A stretch of DNA of 64,000 nt from the NCBI RefSeq assembly GCF_000739575.1, contig NZ_BBJO01000001.1:62001-126000 (forward strand). The letters run 5' to 3'. The DNA is from Halobellus rufus. Lineage in GTDB: Archaea; Halobacteriota; Halobacteria; Halobacteriales; Haloferacaceae. The translations under genes were made by a program, and so were the position numbers. How positions within the stretch are numbered: position 1 is the stretch's first letter; the number at the start of each line of letters is the position of its first letter. Positions 59,877 through 64,000 of this stretch are shown in pieces. The notes beneath the pieces are model-generated. The model made no database searches. It had not been told where the DNA came from and was given only the letters and a program-made list of their open reading frames with translations.

Positions 59877-60389
59877 ATGCGTTTCGCATTAGCAGAAGCG
59901 AACTGGGGAGACGACGACGGCACCACGTCGCTCGCAATCGTGACACCAACAGACCTCGATCGGCCCTCAGAGTACGGCCGGGCCGCAACGGGCTATCAAA
60001 CCGCTGAAATCGGCTACGAATTCGACTCCACATACGATCCAACCGACAACGACCACCCCGATCCGACTCCCGTCGTCTTCTACCCCAACGAACTCCGCGA
60101 CATCATTACGGAAGTCCGGAATACGCTCCCCGTTGATCCATTCTCACCCGCGAACTTCGATGTTCTCGCCGATTGGGCTGACAACCAGGAGGGTGGAGAA
60201 GGGCTTCTCGCGGAGATCGGTACAAACGAAAAAGGAAAATGGTGTAAGCAGCTCAAGATGCTCCGAAACGACGGCGGCCACCCCTATCTCAAAGTCCAGC
60301 GCGGCGCCCACCACACTTGGCTCCACGGATCGCCGACCCTCGGTCGCAAAGAATTCGAGGGCGTCTTCGGAAACTTCACCGTCATCTAA
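59877..60389 (+). CDS. Hypothetical protein, 170 residues
   Basis: The protein reads MRFALAEANWGDDDGTTSLAIVTPTDLDRPSEYG, with a helical middle (PNELRDIITEVRNTLPVDPFSPANFDVLADWAD) and a C-terminal part with YLKVQRGAHHTWLHGSPTLGRKEFEGVFG, which contains paired histidines. AT-rich sequence (TATTTTTTAATAT at 59842-59855) about 25-35 bases upstream is a good TATA candidate, so a new transcript likely begins here. No family recognised. Confidence 0.58.
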   Translation: MRFALAEANWGDDDGTTSLAIVTPTDLDRPSEYGRAATGYQTAEIGYEFDSTYDPTDNDHPDPTPVVFYPNELRDIITEVRNTLPVDPFSPANFDVLADWADNQEGGEGLLAEIGTNEKGKWCKQLKMLRNDGGHPYLKVQRGAHHTWLHGSPTLGRKEFEGVFGNFTVI

Positions 60390-60398
60390 TCACCAGGA

Positions 60399-60773
60399 TC
60401 AGTCCCCCTTCGGATTGACAGGCGCGATATACTCGTTCTTCCAACTGTCACCGTCTCGCCATTGCCAATAATAATACCTGTATCCCTGTTTCGGTTCCTT
60501 CACCGTGATGTAGGCCCCTGTAGCGGGGACATCATCGTAGTCGTCGGGATCCACCGAGACACCCTGCCCCTCGAGGTCCTCGACGACATCATCGTCGACG
60601 GCATCCTCTGGAGCGGTATCTGGAGACGCAGGTAGTTGCTCCCGCTTCCAATTGGCGAGAGCCTGTGCGTAGTCAGCCAAGTCCTCCAGCTCCTCGACCG
60701 ATAATTCGTCCACCGTGTCTCGAACGTGTGCCGGAAGATTAGGTCCAGAGGGGCGCTCAGTGTCGTCCGTCAT
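60399..60773 (-). CDS. DUF6788-like small protein
   Basis: The 124-residue acidic protein has a helical N-terminal half (LPAHVRDTVDELSVEELEDLADYAQALANWKREQ) and a C-terminal beta stretch GAYITVKEPKQGYRYYYWQWRDGDSWKNEYIAPVNP, a signature I associate with DUF6788-type haloarchaeal proteins. The function is unknown. It is the only minus-strand gene in this part and starts 3 bases from a large inverted repeat. Confidence 0.6.
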   Translation of the reverse strand: MTDDTERPSGPNLPAHVRDTVDELSVEELEDLADYAQALANWKREQLPASPDTAPEDAVDDDVVEDLEGQGVSVDPDDYDDVPATGAYITVKEPKQGYRYYYWQWRDGDSWKNEYIAPVNPKGD

Positions 60774-60775
60774 TA

Positions 60776-60818
60776 GTTACCCCACAGAGGGGCACATCCA
60801 TAACTATTGTGGGGTAAC
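60776..60818. promoter_or_regulatory. Inverted repeat GTTACCCCACA / TGTGGGGTAAC between divergent genes
   Basis: Perfect 11-bp arms lie at 60776-60786 and 60808-60818, with a 21-bp spacer holding a TAACTATTGT stretch that could be a TATA region. The left arm touches the start of the minus-strand gene (ATG at 60773). The right arm is about 60 bp before the plus gene at 60879. It is probably an operator controlling the minus gene, perhaps both. Confidence 0.6.
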
Positions 60819-60878
60819 TCGCGATGAGCACTCTCCGGTTGCTTTCTCGCCCCCCACAGGAGGTGGAGGTAACTACGG

Positions 60879-61760
60879 ATGTCTACCCACCAGATCACCC
60901 CGGCGGACGAGCACCTCCCACCGCTCGAACTTCCCCCAGGCGCGCTCGACGCATCACACCCAGACTATGAGAACACCACGGGTAGTGACCCACCGGAGAT
61001 CGAACCGATCGAGCACCGCATCCGTCTCGACATCATCGAGGCTGGCGGGCTCTTGTCTCACGACACCCACGCCCCCACCCCGCTCGCCCGGCAGTACATC
61101 CAAAAAACGCTCGTCGATACTTACGAAAGCGAACGCCGGTTCTTCCCCTCCTACGACTGCCTCGATGACTTCCTCGACGAGGCTCCTGCCTTCCTCACAG
61201 GTGAGCTCGAACCCCATTACCACGAGCTCGAGCAGATTCGCGCCAATCGCCGAAAGTGGTACACGGAACTCATCCCGAAAAATCTCGACACTATTCAAGG
61301 AACAGCCGACTCCCTCCTCCCCCTCCACGCAAACACTTTCCACGGAGTCGTCATCGTCGACGCGAACACCGATCCCATCGAGTATGCCGACGAACACGAC
61401 CTCGATGTAGACGACATCATTCGGGAAGCCCAGCTCGATAACCACATCCTGCCCGCCGAATACGGGATCACTCTCCCGGCACCGCTTCTCGTCGGGGAAT
61501 TCGCCAGCGGGTCCACTTACGCATTCCTTCCCTGGTCAGACGCTGTCGTCTGTGGCTGTCCCTACAAGCAGACGAACAAGTGGGCGGTGATGTGCAAACA
61601 CGAACTGGCGGCTGCGTCTTGTCTCGCCAACGCTTACGAAGGAGACGTTGAAGCCAAGTACCTTCTCCCGATCGACGTCGGTGTTGACATCCCGCAGCGC
61701 GCCCGTCGGTTCGTCAGCCCGACCGTCGCCGCCACTCACACGCCCCGGAAGCAACGGTGA
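60879..61760 (+). CDS. SWIM-like zinc-finger protein, 293 residues
   Basis: The N-terminal two thirds is acidic and helical (EHRIRLDIIEAGGLLSHDTHAPTPLARQYIQKTL, FPSYDCLDDFLDEAPAFLTGELEPHYHELEQI). Near residue 225 lies VVCGCPYKQTNKWAVMCKHELAAASCLA, a SWIM-like CxC...CxH finger. GGAGGTGGAGGT 9-20 bases before ATG 60879 looks like a ribosome binding site. The role is unknown. DNA-associated roles are known for SWIM proteins. It overlaps or abuts the next gene. Confidence 0.62.
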   Translation: MSTHQITPADEHLPPLELPPGALDASHPDYENTTGSDPPEIEPIEHRIRLDIIEAGGLLSHDTHAPTPLARQYIQKTLVDTYESERRFFPSYDCLDDFLDEAPAFLTGELEPHYHELEQIRANRRKWYTELIPKNLDTIQGTADSLLPLHANTFHGVVIVDANTDPIEYADEHDLDVDDIIREAQLDNHILPAEYGITLPAPLLVGEFASGSTYAFLPWSDAVVCGCPYKQTNKWAVMCKHELAAASCLANAYEGDVEAKYLLPIDVGVDIPQRARRFVSPTVAATHTPRKQR

Positions 61761-61765
61761 TCACG

Positions 61766-62119
61766 ATGACGCACTCTATCGCAGACTCGGGGAGCCACCC
61801 CCAACTGCAGTGGCTTATTCGCGGGTCGCCCGCGATTACGCTCACTGAAGCGCTCTACGACGCCATCCCTGTTGAGGTCCTCGACAACACCGTTGTCGAC
61901 GCTGACGTCTATTATCACGTCGCGACTGACACCATCATCGTCGTCCAATTCGATACGGTCCAAACCGTCCTCGAACGGGACGGTGCTCCTCTCCGTTGCC
62001 CACACGACAACGACCCTGCTTCTTGTCCGTCGTGTCCCACTCAAGGCAATACGACCGATTGCGATTCACTCGATAGCACCGACCACCAGCCACACGACCC
62101 GTCACCAGCCTGTTCATGA
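61766..62119 (+). CDS. Hypothetical protein with C-terminal cysteines, 117 residues
   Basis: The protein begins with MTHSIADSGSHPQLQWLIRGSPAITLTEALYDAIPVEV, followed by DADVYYHVATDTIIVVQFDTVQTVL and LRCPHDNDPASCPSCPTQG, a small zinc knuckle. The C-terminus is Ser/His/Asp-rich. GTG 61757, overlapping the previous stop, is an alternative start. No family recognised. Confidence 0.55.
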   Translation: MTHSIADSGSHPQLQWLIRGSPAITLTEALYDAIPVEVLDNTVVDADVYYHVATDTIIVVQFDTVQTVLERDGAPLRCPHDNDPASCPSCPTQGNTTDCDSLDSTDHQPHDPSPACS

Positions 62120-62186
62120 GTCCCGATGTCCTGCAGACTTCACACGGTCGACGAGAGCCTTCCCAAGCACCCCACTCCTCCTGACT

Positions 62187-62858
62187 ATGCAGATCGACAC
62201 AGCCACCTTCACCAAGATCCAGACTTATCGCGTTACCGCTGACCCGGTCGTCGCGAGTGACCACGCCGCCGGCGCCGCTAATTTCGAAGACGGTATCCAC
62301 GAGGAACGCTGCGCACTCGTTGAGGACACTCCGACAGGTGAGCGTGTACCCGTCGCAACGTGGGGCGAGCTCGCGGCACTCTGTTCGACGGCCTCCCTCA
62401 CGCACGCCGCATTCACGAACGCGGAGTTCGTCAGCCTCTACCAGTACGCCTTCCGCCAGTACCTCGACGGGATCGCCGGCAATGACCAGGAAATGGACGC
62501 GATGCTTCCCTCGAACTTCCCGATCCTCCCCGCAGACGACGAAATTCGCGATAGAGCCCGTGACCTCCGCGAAGCGCTCAAGCGCGACCGCGACCGCTGG
62601 TTCACCGAGCACGTCAATGAACTCGACATCGAAACCGACGGTGTCCCGACGGCATTCTGGCTCCACGATTCCACGACAACGGCAGCAGAATTTCTCGCCG
62701 AGTGGTTCGCGGCCGGTGAGGACTCCGAACGGCTTCTCCAAAGCCTCCCCAGTCTCCCCGGACAGACACTCGGCGTCGAAGTCGAGACGTCCGAGAGTAC
62801 GTCCACTGGGACAGCAGGTCCAACCGACCCCGTGCAGGCCGGTCTCGATATGTTCTAA
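62187..62858 (+). CDS. Hypothetical protein, 223 residues
   Basis: The protein reads MQIDTATFTKIQTYRVTADPVVASDHAAGAANF and then a beta-rich part and a helical middle (TNAEFVSLYQYAFRQYLDGIAGNDQEMDAMLPSNFPI; RDRARDLREALKRDRDRWFTEHV). The end is Ser/Thr/acidic and likely flexible. The ATG at 62187 is selected because the upstream frame only shadows the previous gene. It is the last gene of the accessory run. Confidence 0.58.
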   Translation: MQIDTATFTKIQTYRVTADPVVASDHAAGAANFEDGIHEERCALVEDTPTGERVPVATWGELAALCSTASLTHAAFTNAEFVSLYQYAFRQYLDGIAGNDQEMDAMLPSNFPILPADDEIRDRARDLREALKRDRDRWFTEHVNELDIETDGVPTAFWLHDSTTTAAEFLAEWFAAGEDSERLLQSLPSLPGQTLGVEVETSESTSTGTAGPTDPVQAGLDMF

Positions 62859-63094
62859 TGGGATTGTAAAAAATCCAGAGATTCATTTAGTACAACTCTA
62901 AGGACTGATAGGATAGGTGTGCGATATACACTGTGTTTGAGTAAAAACGCCTCTCGAGAGATTTTAGAGGTGCTCGAGATCTACGTAACGTTCATTCAGG
63001 AGAACAGAGATATTGACAACTTGGGCTAGGTGAGATCGAGAACCAAGTACCTTCACCCAGCCAATTTATTGTCATCCCAGTGGCTGAATCTCAT

Positions 63095-63577
63095 ATGGCT
63101 GACGAAAAATACGGTCGAATGAGTGAGGAGGCACGTTCATCCTTAGACCACTTAATCGAAAATCAGAATCAATTCAGTGATCATTCGATTGAGGTAATTA
63201 AAATTAACCTCTTAGTAGGGAGCCTGGTTCTTACAGCAGGTTCGTTCTTAGCAAACAGTGTCGGTATAACTCCAATCCCGACGAAGGCGTACATATCTGG
63301 GGGTGTCGCGGTCTTAGCGTGGTTGGGTTCAATTCTGATGGCTGAACTCACCTATTTTGGAATCCGGACGCACATCGGCGTTAGTCACTCGGCTATTGAG
63401 CACTTTCCCGATGTAGAAATTGAAGATATAGAAGAAGTATTATTGAGGAGTTATTCAGATATGCTCCAATATAGCGCTGAAGAGAACCGATCCACCGCTA
63501 GGCACATTATGCTTTCATTCGCACTCACGACGCTCTCGATAGTTGCGTTCTGTTTGACCGGAATCTTCCTAACCTGA
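63095..63577 (+). CDS. Hypothetical membrane protein, 160 residues
   Basis: A polar start (MADEKYGRMSEEARSSLDHLIENQNQ) is followed by two hydrophobic helices (about 38-75), an acidic loop with HFPDVEIEDIEEVLLRSYSDMLQYSAEENR, and a final helix (about 138-158). The DNA is AT-rich compared with the preceding genes, a sign of separate origin. The three-helix plan with a helical cytosolic loop resembles SLATT-type effector membrane proteins, but I cannot confirm the family. GTG 63080 is an alternative start. Confidence 0.52.
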   Translation: MADEKYGRMSEEARSSLDHLIENQNQFSDHSIEVIKINLLVGSLVLTAGSFLANSVGITPIPTKAYISGGVAVLAWLGSILMAELTYFGIRTHIGVSHSAIEHFPDVEIEDIEEVLLRSYSDMLQYSAEENRSTARHIMLSFALTTLSIVAFCLTGIFLT

Positions 63578-63671
63578 TACGTTGGGACGGATCTCAGTCG
63601 AAGCTGAGGGTCAAATTCCGACTCAACGGGTATGAGACATTTTATTTTGTTGCTGTTTGAATTCGAGCACT

Positions 63672-64000
63672 ATGAGTCGTGTGATGACTTTCCTCTCAAA
63701 TAAGAGGCTGACTCTCTCGTTCATAGTGATTCTCCTCATTACCTATCTACTAGAACTTCTCACCATCGCCCAGTTGGGAATAGAGACGTTCGAGTTCTGG
63801 TTTCTCTTTACTCCAGGATTCGATCCCACACCGGCATGGATACTCTCCTTGTTTGCTCACGGAACAGTCCGACACCTGGGCATCAATATCGTTGGGATTC
63901 TGGTATACGGACTGGTGCTGGAGCGATACGTAGCGCGGAAGACGTATCTTGGTGTCTACGTCTTAACTGGTCTCCTCGCAGGACTCATCCACACAAACCT
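63672..64000 (+). CDS. Rhomboid-family intramembrane serine protease, N-terminal part
   Basis: The frame runs off the right edge after about 109 residues. It has a first helix (LTLSFIVILLITYLLELLT), FWFLFTPGFDPTPAWILSLFAHGTVRHLGINIVGILVYGLVLER with the rhomboid H...N pattern in the second helix, and the start of the next helix. The catalytic Ser and His lie outside the window. The family assignment rests on the GTVRHLGINIVG region. Confidence 0.68.
   Translation, partial: MSRVMTFLSNKRLTLSFIVILLITYLLELLTIAQLGIETFEFWFLFTPGFDPTPAWILSLFAHGTVRHLGINIVGILVYGLVLERYVARKTYLGVYVLTGLLAGLIHTN

Noticed and set aside
1-64000. CRISPR arrays, rRNA genes, known riboswitches, replication origin
   Set aside because: No regularly spaced direct repeats, rRNA-like sequence, or Orc1/Cdc6 gene with origin repeats was seen.

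Overview
The window is haloarchaeal (class Halobacteria). Supporting signs are acidic proteins, Tat lipoproteins with RR motifs and LAGC lipoboxes, a TFB and a TBP, halocyanin, HalOD1-type and RdfA-type proteins, and TATA-like boxes about 30 nt upstream of start codons. The genus cannot be fixed from sequence alone. High gene novelty, insertion sequences and several broken genes suggest an accessory chromosomal region or a megaplasmid.

Layout. 0-9 kb: end of a membrane protein, an Agl23-type N-glycosylation protein, signal peptidase, PrsW protease, a CaCA cation exchanger, and an Nramp transporter with a DtxR-family regulator whose likely operators are visible. 9-12.5 kb: an arylsulfotransferase-like protein with a DUF7521 protein and two winged-helix proteins. 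12.5-19 kb: cytochrome oxidase genes coxA-coxB-coxC flanked by a TFB gene and a TBP gene, then a set of tiny membrane proteins and the 3' relic of an IS1341-type element. 19.7-31.9 kb: redox and respiration genes, namely a zinc-finger DsbA plus DsbB, CPBP protease, two-domain multicopper oxidase plus quinol NO reductase, halocyanin, cytochrome bd oxidase (cydB frameshifted) and an orphan MrpD-like antiporter subunit. 32-37.8 kb: tRNA-Glu, a freshly inserted but frameshifted IS6 element, and the RdfA plus Rad50/SMC-like pair. 38-44.3 kb: ZIP transporter, second CaCA exchanger, a cysteine-cluster membrane protein and a P1B-ATPase with a CPW motif. 44.5-48.5 kb: an IS5-family element carrying an extra small membrane protein, which truncates a type IIG restriction-modification gene.

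48.5-62.9 kb is accessory: a histidine kinase followed by a nearly unidirectional series of small, mostly unrecognised genes (zinc-binding proteins, SWIM fingers, GNAT, HNH nuclease, CPBP protease). Its spacing and overlaps look operonic and it is the best candidate for an undescribed system. The window ends in a partial rhomboid protease.

How it fits together: the left two thirds is a respiratory, redox and metal-handling island (three terminal reductases, copper and manganese transport, disulfide formation, and its own basal transcription factors). Four genes carry frameshifts that one added base would repair, so either sequence errors or ongoing decay should be considered.
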